Shown here in pieces: positions 1 to 9,209 of a stretch of 64,000 bases of DNA. Below the pieces are notes generated by a model. It had not been told where the DNA came from. It did not search any database and saw only the letters and a list, made by a program, of their open reading frames with translations. The stretch is from an uncultured Prevotellaceae bacterium (lineage in GTDB: Bacteria > Bacteroidota > Bacteroidia > Bacteroidales > Bacteroidaceae). The stretch is taken from contig ONFA01000006.1 of NCBI GenBank assembly GCA_900316975.1, positions 22,314 through 86,313 of the forward strand, read 5' to 3'. The position numbers and the translations under genes were made by a program. Within the stretch, counting starts at the first letter, position 1. Each line of letters begins with the position of its first letter.

Positions 1-1
1 G

Positions 2-421
2 CTAAAACGCCTTGACCAACGCATGACATGGGATGACGCATTCCGTCTCTACCTTCAAAAACTTGATGCACAAAAACCCGTGCTTGTTTGTGGCGACATG
101 AACGTGGCACATGAGGAGATAGACATCAAGAACCCGAAGTCCAATCGACACAACGCCGGTTTCACCGATGAAGAACGCGCCAAGTTCACCGACCTCCTCA
201 ATGCCGGTTTCACCGACACATTCCGTCATTTCTTTCCTAACACCCCCGACATCTATTCGTGGTGGAGTTATCGTTTCCATGCCCGCGAAAAGAATGCCGG
301 TTGGCGCATCGACTATTGGCTATGCTCCAACCGACTACAATCCCAACTTCAATCAGCAAAGATACACACTGACATCATGGGGAGTGACCATTGCCCTGTA
401 GAGGTGGAAGTAATACTTTAA
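2..421 (+). CDS. xth: Exodeoxyribonuclease III, C-terminal part (cut by window edge)
   Basis: The last 139 residues of an exonuclease III-type AP endonuclease; the start lies left of the window. Visible family motifs are GDMNVAHEEIDI (metal/active-site Asp and Asn), WWSYR, RIDYWL and the terminal GSDHCPVEVEV, which carries the catalytic Asp-His pair. The family removes 3' blocking groups and cuts at abasic sites in base-excision repair, in the cytoplasm. It converges on the DUF4419 gene, with 77 bp between the two stops. The identification is firm; only the 5' end is missing. Confidence 0.93.
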   Translation, partial: LKRLDQRMTWDDAFRLYLQKLDAQKPVLVCGDMNVAHEEIDIKNPKSNRHNAGFTDEERAKFTDLLNAGFTDTFRHFFPNTPDIYSWWSYRFHAREKNAGWRIDYWLCSNRLQSQLQSAKIHTDIMGSDHCPVEVEVIL

Positions 422-498
422 GCCTATTTCTCTATCATATCCATTCGGCAAATAGGTTCAGCTTTGAGATATCAAACTTCGCCCCCTCGGTTTTCCCT

Positions 499-2178
499 TC
501 ACTTTTGGGGAACGGCGAGTAATTGTTGACGTATTGGGGCTGATTTTTCCTCATCATTTATGATGGTCGCTTGGGGGAATCGTTGACGGAGTTGTACTTC
601 TTCCTCCTCTGACATATTACCTTTGAAACGGATAGTGAAGTTTGTAATCTCGATGTTGTCCATCCATGCGGGAATGTTGACAGGAACGTTCTTAAAAGTG
701 AGATCCAAATTTGTGATACTGTCCACTCTGGAAAAAGTGGCAGGTACCTCCGGTCTTTTTTCATTCATCGTATACTGGAGCCCATATTTGGCTTCTTCCT
801 TCAGATGCGAAAGTTCCTCGGCTTCCTCGTCAGAATGGCGGGCGAACCACCCAATCTTAGGAATGAGCGCCTTGGTCTTGGCATCTTCTTCCACACCCAC
901 AAATCCTGCCCACAATTCCATTGGGAAGACCTTCAGTATTTCATGCGTGGCGGGGTCATAATAGGCATGTTTGAAAGGCACGCGCACTATTTCTGAAGGC
1001 ATGTCTTCTGCCCACAACCATTCTTTAATTACAGTCCCTTCTACCTTATCAATGAAAAAACGCAGGAACCAGCCGTCCAGTTTGGTCGTTTCCTTGGCAT
1101 CAAGCATTCCGCACGACTTCTTGGACTTCAATTCGCCCACAGGCGTTTTCTTCACAATGTCTTGCCAGAAAGCCTGATTGGGGGTCCCTTCCGATGCTTT
1201 CACAAATTCTGTCAATATTTCATCCAATTCTTTTGACCACTTTTCAAGACCATACTTCGACAAGCCACGTGCCTTCTCGCGCACCTTCTGCCAGTCTTCA
1301 GGAGTGCCTTCGAGCGTGATGTACGGAATGCCGCATCCGACAGTCAAGTTCCAATAATTGAAATAAGTCTTGACCACATCTATCAACGTGATTTGCGAGG
1401 CAATCCGCTCAGTGATGCCTGTGGTGGTGAAGTTGGCGGTCAGCATCTCCGACACATCTCCCTTCGTGTTCTGGGCAACACAAGCGGAAAAGTCGTTCAG
1501 CAGCAGTTCCCAATCGCCATTGCCTACCAGTTCCAAGATGTCATTGTTCGAATCCACCACTAAATCCATCTTCCCCTCATGCGTCACAAAATAGTCACGC
1601 ATCACGTCCGAATTTGCATTCACATAGGCAGAAAAGTTCTGTGCGATGATAAGCCACACAATGTCGGGCGAAAGCACCACGGGGCGATGGTCAGCATACG
1701 CCTGCACCATACATTTATAAAAATTATCCTCTGCCATGTAGCAGAATTCGTCCTTGTCAAAACTGGTCTTCACCACCTGTCGAAGTTTGGACGGAATCTT
1801 CAGCGTATTGCCCACAATCTGATCAGCGAGCGCTTTACCGTCTTTGTGCATCGTCAATTTCTTCTTAGGGGCAGGCAACTCCCCATCCACAACGAAAGTG
1901 ATGCTCGAGTTCGAGCGTTTGAGAATCTTGTCATTTTTCTTCTGCTTCTTGGACTTCTTGGCCGATGGAACCTTTTCTTGCATCGATTGGCTAAAGGCTT
2001 CATCCACAATGTTGTCAATGTCGAAACGCTCCATTGGGGTGGATTTGTCAAGAGGCAATGGAAGTGTGTAGGCACGCACCTGAGATTGACCAGGCACGGC
2101 AGGTTGACTCAACCCATAACTGATGGAGGAGAAAGCGAGGCAAAATATTGCCAGGAAGGTGGTACGATTAGCTTTCAT
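499..2178 (-). CDS. DUF4419 domain protein with signal peptide
   Basis: A 559-residue protein with an N-terminal secretion signal (hydrophobic residues about 8-24), a Lys-rich linker near 75-90, and a body that fits the DUF4419 family: the stretch RPVVLSPDIVWLIIAQNFSAY near 165-185 is typical. The function of the family is not established. The last ~40 residues are charged and proline/glutamine rich. It is a single-gene unit; a -7 box TAACTTTG lies on the minus strand at 2217-2224, with no good -33 box. No catalytic residue can be named. Confidence 0.7.
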   Translation of the reverse strand: MKANRTTFLAIFCLAFSSISYGLSQPAVPGQSQVRAYTLPLPLDKSTPMERFDIDNIVDEAFSQSMQEKVPSAKKSKKQKKNDKILKRSNSSITFVVDGELPAPKKKLTMHKDGKALADQIVGNTLKIPSKLRQVVKTSFDKDEFCYMAEDNFYKCMVQAYADHRPVVLSPDIVWLIIAQNFSAYVNANSDVMRDYFVTHEGKMDLVVDSNNDILELVGNGDWELLLNDFSACVAQNTKGDVSEMLTANFTTTGITERIASQITLIDVVKTYFNYWNLTVGCGIPYITLEGTPEDWQKVREKARGLSKYGLEKWSKELDEILTEFVKASEGTPNQAFWQDIVKKTPVGELKSKKSCGMLDAKETTKLDGWFLRFFIDKVEGTVIKEWLWAEDMPSEIVRVPFKHAYYDPATHEILKVFPMELWAGFVGVEEDAKTKALIPKIGWFARHSDEEAEELSHLKEEAKYGLQYTMNEKRPEVPATFSRVDSITNLDLTFKNVPVNIPAWMDNIEITNFTIRFKGNMSEEEEVQLRQRFPQATIINDEEKSAPIRQQLLAVPQK

Positions 2179-2379
2179 AATGCGTAGTGTTTAGTTGGTG
2201 AAACATTTTTCTGCTACAAAGTTACGCCTTTCGTTCTCAAAACACCAAGAAAATCAGTTCACAAAAAATTCACATTTTCAGATGCCCTTCAAAGATAATT
2301 CACAAATAGTTCACAAAGGGTAGAAAACAGGGTGGAAAGTTTTAATAATATCTATCTGAAAAACAATAAGAAGATAATA

Positions 2380-3975
2380 TTAAAAATTTTCAATTATCTG
2401 TTCTAAAGTAATATCTGCATCAGTGATATGGAAACCATGCTTCTTGAGTGTAGATTTACGCTTCTTAACAGCGGATTCTCCAACATTGAAGATATTGGCA
2501 AGCGTAGCGTTAGACTCTTTCAGACGCACCAACATACACAAATGGACGTCCTTTTCCTTGAAGTCCGGGTATTGCTGACGCAGTTTCTTCACAAAGTCAT
2601 TATCGGTTTCATTGATGAGCTTTTCCATTTCCGCCCATGCCCTCTCCGTGCGTTTCTCCTGCTTGGAATCGGAAGGGTGCTTGTGGGCAGATTCCAAACG
2701 CTGCACCAGACGTTTCTGCTGCACTGCATGAGTGAGGGTGCGCTGCTGGTGTTGTTCCAGCAGATGCTGTTCCACTTCCACTGGCGCATCGGGTTGACAC
2801 ACAGGGCGTTTGCGCACATAATAGAAGTAGAACACGATGCCTGCTATCAGCAGGAGGAAAACGAGGACGAATGCTATAATCCATCCGTGAAGTTCGGTTT
2901 CGTGGCGCACCTCCTCCTCCTTCTTTTCTTGAATGACGACGGCATCTTTCACTTGCTGCTCACGGGAGAAGCGGTCCTCCAGAAACAGGTAAGCAGAATC
3001 CACATAAGCATAGAGGGAGTCAACATTGCGGCTCTGCACAGCAATTTCTGACAAAGTACGAAGGGCGAGATATCTGTTGACATAGTCGTCTGAATCACAA
3101 CGGATGGTGTCGAGTACGGCTTTTGCCTGCTCCAACGAATCGTTGGCGTAATAGCATTGTGCCAATGAGAGCAAAGAAGATGCGAGAGTGGTGCTGTCAG
3201 CCGTCTCTACACCTATTTTTGCATAGAGAAGGGCGTGCCAGAAGGCACCCACATAGCAATAGGTATCGGAAAGTCCCATGCACATACTGTTTTGGGCCTC
3301 ACGCAGATGGTTTTCCTCAGCCAATTCATATCCTTTCAGATAATACTCAAGAGCACTGTCGGGTTCGGCTGCAGCCAGATAGGAGGCAGCCACGTGCCCC
3401 ATGATGAGCACTTCGTTGTTGATATCATCATCAACCTTGTGATAGATTTCCAATGCTTTTAGAGCTTGCCGAGTGGCATCCCGAGGATTCTCCCAACTGG
3501 TGGTGAGGCTGAGCAGGGTGTGCGCCAGATAGCAGGTGTGCCAATCTTCACACTGTTGGCTGCCCCGAATGGACTGTTGAAGCAGCTCACCACACAGTTC
3601 AAGACTATCGCTGTTGGTATAGAAAACACTCATATAGTAGCAGCCTTGGGCATAGCGACGCTGAAGAACAGGGTCAGAGGTTTGCCCATCCCGCGAAGCT
3701 TTACGATAGTAGTCATAACTTTCCCGAATAAGAGAATCGCTGGTGACGCCATCTCCTCGGTGGTTGGACACGATGGAGCGCAACAAGCCATACAAAGCAC
3801 GCTGGGACTCGTTCAGATCCTCCTGCAAAATGCTGTCCAGACACACTGCTGCACTATCAGGCTGTGCTGGAAGAAAACTTTCGGCACGGTCGAGAAGTGC
3901 GTCTGTTTGGCGGTTGCAGCAACTGGACAGGAAGGACAGCCATGCAACCAGTGAAAAAAAGAGAATCTTTTTCAT
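2380..3975 (-). CDS. Membrane-bound TPR regulator with C-terminal LuxR-like HTH
   Basis: A 531-residue protein. It begins with a lipoprotein-like signal (LSSC, Cys19), followed by TPR-type helical repeats at about 25-340, a charged coiled stretch at 340-360, one membrane span at about 365-387 and a cytoplasmic tail. The last ~60 residues (KEKDVHLCMLVRLKESN..., then NVGESAVKKRKSTLKKHG) look like the helix-turn-helix found at the end of many Bacteroidales TPR regulators. Inference: a periplasmic TPR sensor joined to a DNA-binding domain. Its ATG overlaps the stop of the upstream gene (ATGA), so it is the last gene of the recN operon. If Cys19 is lipidated and retained in the inner membrane, the protein is anchored twice. 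Confidence 0.72.
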   Translation of the reverse strand: MKKILFFSLVAWLSFLSSCCNRQTDALLDRAESFLPAQPDSAAVCLDSILQEDLNESQRALYGLLRSIVSNHRGDGVTSDSLIRESYDYYRKASRDGQTSDPVLQRRYAQGCYYMSVFYTNSDSLELCGELLQQSIRGSQQCEDWHTCYLAHTLLSLTTSWENPRDATRQALKALEIYHKVDDDINNEVLIMGHVAASYLAAAEPDSALEYYLKGYELAEENHLREAQNSMCMGLSDTYCYVGAFWHALLYAKIGVETADSTTLASSLLSLAQCYYANDSLEQAKAVLDTIRCDSDDYVNRYLALRTLSEIAVQSRNVDSLYAYVDSAYLFLEDRFSREQQVKDAVVIQEKKEEEVRHETELHGWIIAFVLVFLLLIAGIVFYFYYVRKRPVCQPDAPVEVEQHLLEQHQQRTLTHAVQQKRLVQRLESAHKHPSDSKQEKRTERAWAEMEKLINETDNDFVKKLRQQYPDFKEKDVHLCMLVRLKESNATLANIFNVGESAVKKRKSTLKKHGFHITDADITLEQIIENF

Positions 3976-5684
3976 TTAGCAAAAAGGGTGTCCATCAGTT
4001 TTTGAGCGGTTTCATCGCCCATTTCGATTGCTTTTTGGAGGTTAGTACGGGAATTTGTCTTATCGCCTTTCTGAAACTGGGCATAACCAAGAATCCGATA
4101 GGCATCGATGATGTGAGGATTAAGGCGAAGCGCATCCTGGCACGACTTGATGCACTCGTCGAACAGGCTAACACGAACTGCAAGGGCCGCACGTTCCACA
4201 TGGTAGAGAGATTCACGAGGTGCCAACTCTATGGCGCGGTTGATGTCGTCCAAGGCTGGCTGGTACATACGGGCATTGAGTTCTATTTGGGAACGCTCAT
4301 AATAGAAAACAGGGCTGACCTGATTGTTCATCAGGTAGGCATATTGATTATAGTCCAGCACCGCCTCACGGTACTTGCCAGCATTGGCATAGAGTTGCCC
4401 ACGACGAATCACATAACTGGCCGCTTCGCCAGGCATGGGATTGCCAAACATGGCAAGAGCACTGTCAATCGGCTCCATCACCAGGTCGATGGAATCACCC
4501 CTCCCCTCGCGAGCCATGCTGATGGCATAGAGATAGACAGGAGTACCGCCACTCTCACGGTTGAGAATCTCATAGATAGCCAAAGCACCATCATAATCCC
4601 GCTTATTCATCAGTAATTGAGCCTTCAGAATCTGACATTTTGTATTGGTAGTTTTACGTTCATTTTCGTCGGACTTGGAGGCATTGAGCGATAGGGCTTT
4701 CTCGACGTATTGAATCGCCACATCTTCGTTCCATTTCTCATAGGCAGGTTCAGGCTGCAGACGGAGTTTATCGAAGATGAGCGACGCCACATTATAGTTG
4801 CCATTGACCTTGTCTTCCACCAACGAGAGATAGTGCTGCATATCGCGGTCAGCCTCATCAAAACGGGTCAAGTCAATCAGCGGGGTGGCTCGGCGAAGAT
4901 AGCCTTCTGCATTGTTAGGATAGGCAGCAATGAAACGATTAACCATGTCCATATATTCCTCATTATCAGCAGAGCGAGACTTGGCATAAAGATAGACCAA
5001 CGCTTCTTCAGGTGTGTCTGGCAATGCCTTAGGAATATATATGTTGTTCAATGCTACTGCAGCAGAACTGCTGGAGAAGGCTGCCACCTTCAGTTCTTTG
5101 CTGAACCGGATGTCAAGCACATGACTCCTACCTGCTATTTGAGCATGAAGAATGCCCATCAAAACACCCGACGCATTGAACACAGGCGCACCTATCAACG
5201 ACTCATCCACTTGTTGATCCAAAGTATAATATGCGTACTTGCCTTGAATCATGGCGGTGTCAGCCACCGTTGCCTGCACACTCTCCATTGTTCCATTTTC
5301 TGCACGCTTCAACACATAAACCGTCGATTTCATCGGCTGAACGGAGGAAACTACAGGAATGACCACATTCCCCTTGATACCGACTTGAAAACGCACCAAC
5401 GAATAACTGTCGTCAGCACCTAAAATAAGGTCAACATCCGCCTGCTTACCGCTGGAATCTATCACCGATGCTTGATATGCATTTTTGAAGATTCGGTAAT
5501 CAGCAACCGCTTCACCGTTTGTCCCCACATAGAATGCAATGCCCTGATGCAGCAAATTGCCTTGACGGTCATAGGTATTCAGAGAGACGATACCCTTCCC
5601 CACCTTCGAGGTGAACTTGGGTTGGGCAAAACTTGCCAATGCTGCAATGCAAAGGACAAAGGTGAGCAAAAGATTCTTTTTCAT
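3972..5684 (-). CDS. Degenerate trypsin-fold domain plus TPR repeats, secreted
   Basis: A 570-residue protein; the ATG at 5684 was chosen because it is followed by a clear signal peptide (MKKNLLLTFVLCIAALASFAQ) and overlaps the recN stop as ATGA. Residues ~25-210 resemble a bacterial trypsin-like domain: GIAFYVGTNGEAVADYRIF sits where the active-site His strand is expected, and LIGAPVFNASGVLMGILH where the catalytic GxSGGPV motif is expected. Both the His and the Ser appear to be replaced, so proteolysis is unlikely. The rest is TPR repeats (several copies of an A..DY..A pattern to about 560). Probably a periplasmic scaffold. It is coupled to recN upstream and the TPR/HTH regulator downstream. 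Confidence 0.65.
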   Translation of the reverse strand: MKKNLLLTFVLCIAALASFAQPKFTSKVGKGIVSLNTYDRQGNLLHQGIAFYVGTNGEAVADYRIFKNAYQASVIDSSGKQADVDLILGADDSYSLVRFQVGIKGNVVIPVVSSVQPMKSTVYVLKRAENGTMESVQATVADTAMIQGKYAYYTLDQQVDESLIGAPVFNASGVLMGILHAQIAGRSHVLDIRFSKELKVAAFSSSSAAVALNNIYIPKALPDTPEEALVYLYAKSRSADNEEYMDMVNRFIAAYPNNAEGYLRRATPLIDLTRFDEADRDMQHYLSLVEDKVNGNYNVASLIFDKLRLQPEPAYEKWNEDVAIQYVEKALSLNASKSDENERKTTNTKCQILKAQLLMNKRDYDGALAIYEILNRESGGTPVYLYAISMAREGRGDSIDLVMEPIDSALAMFGNPMPGEAASYVIRRGQLYANAGKYREAVLDYNQYAYLMNNQVSPVFYYERSQIELNARMYQPALDDINRAIELAPRESLYHVERAALAVRVSLFDECIKSCQDALRLNPHIIDAYRILGYAQFQKGDKTNSRTNLQKAIEMGDETAQKLMDTLFAK

Positions 5685-7351
5685 AAGCCTAAAAGGATTC
5701 GTGCATTGTCGAGCGCCGCCTGTGTCAGCTTCTCGCCACTGAGCATGCAAGCAATTTCCTCTACACGTTGTTCGCTTGTCAGCGGTATGATATGGCTGAG
5801 CGTTGCATCGGCAGTCTCTTCCTTGTATACTTTATAATGATGGTCACCCAAGGCTGCGATTTGTGGCAGATGGGTAATAGAAATGACTTGTCGTTCATGG
5901 TCGCCCATCTCCCGCATGATACGTGCCATTTTTTCAGCGATGGAACCGCTCACACCCGTATCAATCTCGTCAAAAATGATGGTGGGGAGTTTCACCGCAC
6001 CAGCAACGAGTGCCTTGAGCGAAAGCATCACACGAGCGATTTCACCACCTGATGCAATCTGGCTGACGGGCTTAGGTTCGCCTGTCTTGTTGGCGTTGAA
6101 AAGGAACTGTACTTGGTCGTATCCTGTGGGGGTAAGTTCCGATGGAATCGCCAAAACGGAGCATTTGAATTGCACATTGGGCATGCCTAATGGCAAGAGC
6201 CGCGTTTCCATCTCTTTTTCCACCCTATGGGCTGCCGCCACACGCTGTTGCGAGAGCCTCTTTGCCAGCACCGACACTGTTTCTTCTTGAGCTTCCACTT
6301 TTCGCTGAAGTTCTTCGATGAAATCATCAGAATGGGTAATGCGAGACAGCTTTTCCTCCATCTCTTTCTGGATAGACAACAGTTCTTCCACACTTTCCAC
6401 ACCATGTTTCTTTTGCAAAGTATAAATGGTGTTCAAACGATCATTCACCTGCTCCAACCGCAGGGGATCATACTCCACATCTTCTGCATGACCCTCCAAT
6501 TCGTTTGCCACATCTTTTAGTTCTATATAGCACGAATCGAGGCGTCCTGCCCATTCATTGGCAGTTGAATAGACCGATGAAATCGACTGGACAGCGGAAA
6601 GACTCTGCTTGAGCATCCCCAACACATCTGTTCCGTCATTGGATGATTGCAAGTAATTGGCAGCCGTATATAATGAAGATTTGATGTCTTCGGCATGTTC
6701 TAACGTTTCAGCCTCTTCTTCCAATTCTTCCTGTTCGCCTTCCTGCAAATCGGCATCAGCCAACTGGTTCACTTGGAAACTCAAGTAATCTTCGTTTTCC
6801 CTTCCACTTTTTGCTTCTTCCCGCGCCATATCCAACTGCTTGAGGAGAAGACGATACTCTTTATATGCAACCTTATAGGCATCAAGTACATCCCGATGAT
6901 TAGCAACGATGTCAAGCACACTCAACTGGAAATCCTCCTTGCCAAGCAGTAAGTTCTTATGCTGCGAATGCACATCGAGAAGTTGCTCGCCCAGTTCTTT
7001 CAGTTGAGAAAGCGAAGCGGGGGTATCATTGATAAAGGCGCGCGACTTACCTACAGCAGTCAGTTCACGACGGATAATACACTCTATACCATCGAAGTCA
7101 AGGTCATTTTCCTGAAAAAAAGCATCCAGCTGATAAGATGAGACATCAAAGACAGCCTCCACCACACAACGCTTGGCACCAGCCTTGATGGATCGGGAAT
7201 CGGCGCGCTGCCCCAAAAGTAAAGAGATTGCACCGATAATGATGGACTTTCCCGCACCAGTCTCACCTGTAATCACAGAAAAGCCCGTATGAAAATCAAT
7301 ATCTAAATGCTCAATCAGAGCATAATTCTCTATGTGCAGATGGCGTATCAT
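5681..7351 (-). CDS. recN: DNA repair protein RecN
   Basis: A 556-residue SMC-like ATPase involved in double-strand break repair. It shows Walker A GETGAGKS (residues 29-36), a long central coiled coil (E/Q rich, about 150-360), the ABC signature SGGEIARVMLSLKAL and Walker B IIFDEIDTGVSG near the C-terminus, and the ITHLPQIAALGDHHYKV switch region typical of RecN. The ATG at 7351 overlaps the stop of the DUF4835 gene as ATGA and is followed directly by the conserved IRHLHIENYALI; an ATG 6 codons upstream (7369) is possible but less likely. The DUF4835-recN arrangement, usually with coaBC, is common in Bacteroidales. Confidence 0.96.
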   Translation of the reverse strand: MIRHLHIENYALIEHLDIDFHTGFSVITGETGAGKSIIIGAISLLLGQRADSRSIKAGAKRCVVEAVFDVSSYQLDAFFQENDLDFDGIECIIRRELTAVGKSRAFINDTPASLSQLKELGEQLLDVHSQHKNLLLGKEDFQLSVLDIVANHRDVLDAYKVAYKEYRLLLKQLDMAREEAKSGRENEDYLSFQVNQLADADLQEGEQEELEEEAETLEHAEDIKSSLYTAANYLQSSNDGTDVLGMLKQSLSAVQSISSVYSTANEWAGRLDSCYIELKDVANELEGHAEDVEYDPLRLEQVNDRLNTIYTLQKKHGVESVEELLSIQKEMEEKLSRITHSDDFIEELQRKVEAQEETVSVLAKRLSQQRVAAAHRVEKEMETRLLPLGMPNVQFKCSVLAIPSELTPTGYDQVQFLFNANKTGEPKPVSQIASGGEIARVMLSLKALVAGAVKLPTIIFDEIDTGVSGSIAEKMARIMREMGDHERQVISITHLPQIAALGDHHYKVYKEETADATLSHIIPLTSEQRVEEIACMLSGEKLTQAALDNARILLGL

Positions 7352-8268
7352 TTCTTGATTCTGTTCCAATATGTGTTCTGGCTTGCATTGATTTCAGACA
7401 CAATGTCATACACAGCCTGCTTTTCCTTGTCTGTCCCATGCCCTGAATAGATGTTGACGATTTCATCACGCTTGAAATCCGTGAAAATCTGAGGCAACTG
7501 CGAGAGAGGCTTGCTAGTACGGGCTTCTTTCAACATCTCCAATGCCTCCGTGATGGCAGCACGTCCTCTGTCTGCATTTTGTGCCATTTCATCGAGTCCT
7601 TGGCGATGATATTTGTACTGCATCTGGCGCAATGGTTCCAACGATGAATCCATATAGTCGTTGATGATGGCATGGCGGTTTTTCGTGTCATCGAAGGCTC
7701 TCCATCCTGGATTCGACATGGCCTGAGCATTGTTCACGATACTTTCCACCATGCGCAGGACTTCTGTTCCACCTAATGGAGAGAAAGTGTCCAAATCCAT
7801 TCCAATGAAAAGATAGGCATAGTAGGCCAGCAGCGCCGTCAAATTATTATCCATATTGTTGATGTTGAACTCAAGCACATCTTGCTCTTGATAAGCAAAG
7901 GTGAATTCCGTATCACGCATGGAAAAGACTGTAGTGCTATAACCTGAATTGAACACGGGTCGTGTCACCTGATAGAGCAGTTCACAATTGAACATGTTGC
8001 TGGATTTGTCATATTTCTTGACGGTGATGTTCATCATGCAGTCAATCCGCTCCGCTTTTTGGAACTGCAAATCAGTCCACGAGCGATTGTTCATGAACTC
8101 ATTAATGGCCGTTTCCAGCGACTCGAACACGCTGGTGTTCGTTCCCTGTATCTGGGAATGATTGAGCCTGACCGTGCAATTCAATTCTTGCCCCTTGACA
8201 AGAGTGACGAAAGAGCACCCCAGGAACAAACAAACGAGAGTAGTTAATTTGATGAAATTTTGAGACAT
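7348..8268 (-). CDS. DUF4835 family protein
   Basis: A 306-residue exported protein with an N-terminal signal ending near VKGQ (residue ~27). The body matches the DUF4835 family: ELNCTVRLNHSQIQGT at the start, then SWTDLQFQKAERIDCMMNITVKK and NPGWRAFDDTKNRHAIINDYMD. The family occurs next to coaBC and recN in Bacteroidota and is thought to belong to the cell envelope; its molecular role is not something the sequence shows. It is the first gene of a four-gene operon, with a good promoter just upstream (8307-8338). Confidence 0.85.
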   Translation of the reverse strand: MSQNFIKLTTLVCLFLGCSFVTLVKGQELNCTVRLNHSQIQGTNTSVFESLETAINEFMNNRSWTDLQFQKAERIDCMMNITVKKYDKSSNMFNCELLYQVTRPVFNSGYSTTVFSMRDTEFTFAYQEQDVLEFNINNMDNNLTALLAYYAYLFIGMDLDTFSPLGGTEVLRMVESIVNNAQAMSNPGWRAFDDTKNRHAIINDYMDSSLEPLRQMQYKYHRQGLDEMAQNADRGRAAITEALEMLKEARTSKPLSQLPQIFTDFKRDEIVNIYSGHGTDKEKQAVYDIVSEINASQNTYWNRIKK

Positions 8269-8306
8269 AAGAACTGGGCTTCAGCGCCCTCAACGCTATT
8301 TTTCGG

Positions 8307-8338
8307 CAAAAGTAACACTTTCTCCCGACTTACCCAAA
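8307..8338 (-). promoter_or_regulatory. Promoter of the DUF4835-recN operon
   Basis: On the minus strand, a -33 box TTTG (8335-8338) is followed by a 20-bp spacer and the -7 box TACTTTTG (8307-8314). This matches the Bacteroidetes consensus TTTG-N19/20-TAnnTTTG exactly and gives a leader of about 30 nt before the ATG at 8268. Confidence 0.75.
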
Positions 8339-8492
8339 TAATTGCCCCGCTTTTTGTCTTTTTGGCACACCATCATGAGGACACGCCCTATTATGTTTCA
8401 CAAATGGCGGCATCATGTTGCTTTCTATAAAAAAGCGTTCTTTTTATCGAAGATTTTATCTTTTTTTTCTTTTACTTAACAAAAAAATGTTG

Positions 8493-8558
8493 TACATTTG
8501 CAACGAAAAGGAAAAAGGCAAAATACAATTAAAAAGGTGGCAAGTGGCGGTTCACTTG
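8493..8558 (+). promoter_or_regulatory. Promoter -7 box and leader hairpin of the TM2 gene
   Basis: TACATTTG at 8493-8500, followed by CAACG, is a Bacteroidetes -7 box; the -33 region is only T-rich. The leader is about 105 nt and holds a small hairpin CAAGTG (8541-8546) / CACTTG (8553-8558). The 343-bp gap 8269-8611 otherwise holds the divergent DUF4835 promoter and AT-rich sequence without a gene. Confidence 0.55.
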
Positions 8559-8611
8559 TACACTCAATAAAAACTCAAAAAAAATTCTCAACCGCGAGAA
8601 ACAAAAAAGTT

Positions 8612-8839
8612 ATGAAGAATAAGACAACTGCAGGTATTCTTGCAATCCTTTTGGGATGGTTAGGTATTCACAAGTTCTACCTCGGCAACAACAAGGGCGG
8701 TATCATCTACCTCCTTCTGGGTCTTTGCTGTGGTATCGGCGGTATCCTTGGTCTCATCGACGGTATCATCTACCTCATGGACACTGAAGAGAAGTTCCAG
8801 GAGCGTATCAGCGCTAACAAGGTGTTCGACTTCATGTAA
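8612..8839 (+). CDS. TM2 domain protein
   Basis: A 75-residue membrane protein. The start at 8612 is chosen because MKNKTTAGILAILLGWLGIH is the usual TM2 beginning; the reading frame is open further upstream but that part is low-complexity leader. Two membrane helices (about 7-22 and 31-54) are joined by the conserved turn KFYLGNNKGGIIY. TM2 proteins are small two-helix membrane proteins, often of unknown function. First of three small plus-strand genes placed between coaBC and the DUF4835/recN operon. Confidence 0.9.
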   Translation: MKNKTTAGILAILLGWLGIHKFYLGNNKGGIIYLLLGLCCGIGGILGLIDGIIYLMDTEEKFQERISANKVFDFM

Positions 8840-8880
8840 TCCAATCGACTTGTCATCAAACAAGGTAAAGATTGTCGATC

Positions 8881-9081
8881 ATGAAAAAGATCCTTTTTGT
8901 CGCAGTTGCTTTTGCTGCCATCTCATTTGCTTCATGTAGCGGTTGCGCAGGCAAACTTGACGAAATACAGAAAGCAGCAGACTCTCTTGAAGCAGTGATG
9001 GATTCTGCAAATAGCCAAATTGAGGAGGTTGACTCTGTATATGGAGAGGCAGTTGACTCTATCGAGGCTTTTGCCGAATAA
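8881..9081 (+). CDS. Small lipoprotein, 66 residues
   Basis: Starts MKKILFVAVAFAAISFASC, a typical lipoprotein signal with the lipidated Cys at position 19. The mature part (about 47 residues) is acidic and helical, with repeated D-S-(L/V/I)-E/Y spacing (KAADSLEAVMDSANSQIEEVDSV) suggesting a short amphipathic coiled coil like that of Lpp-type or entericidin-like lipoproteins. No family is recognised. The gene lies 41 bp after the TM2 gene and before a strong terminator, so the two are probably co-transcribed. Confidence 0.75.
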   Translation: MKKILFVAVAFAAISFASCSGCAGKLDEIQKAADSLEAVMDSANSQIEEVDSVYGEAVDSIEAFAE

Positions 9082-9129
9082 TCAAAGAACGCTCCACGGG
9101 GCAATTGTTTCCGAAACTGGAGCACAAAT

Positions 9130-9168
9130 AAGGGGCTATGTCAAAGAACTAGGCCCCTTTTTATTTTT
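9130..9168 (+). terminator. Rho-independent terminator after the small lipoprotein gene
   Basis: The stem AAGGGGC (9130-9136) pairs with GCCCCTT (9153-9159) and is followed by a T-rich run (TTTTTATTTTT). It ends the TM2/lipoprotein transcript. Confidence 0.8.
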
Positions 9169-9209
9169 CGGTTATAAGTTCAATTTCACATCCCAGAACT
9201 CATCAACAA

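Noticed and set aside
3972..5684. Active DegP/trypsin-type protease
   Set aside because: The expected His and Ser positions are not occupied by catalytic residues.
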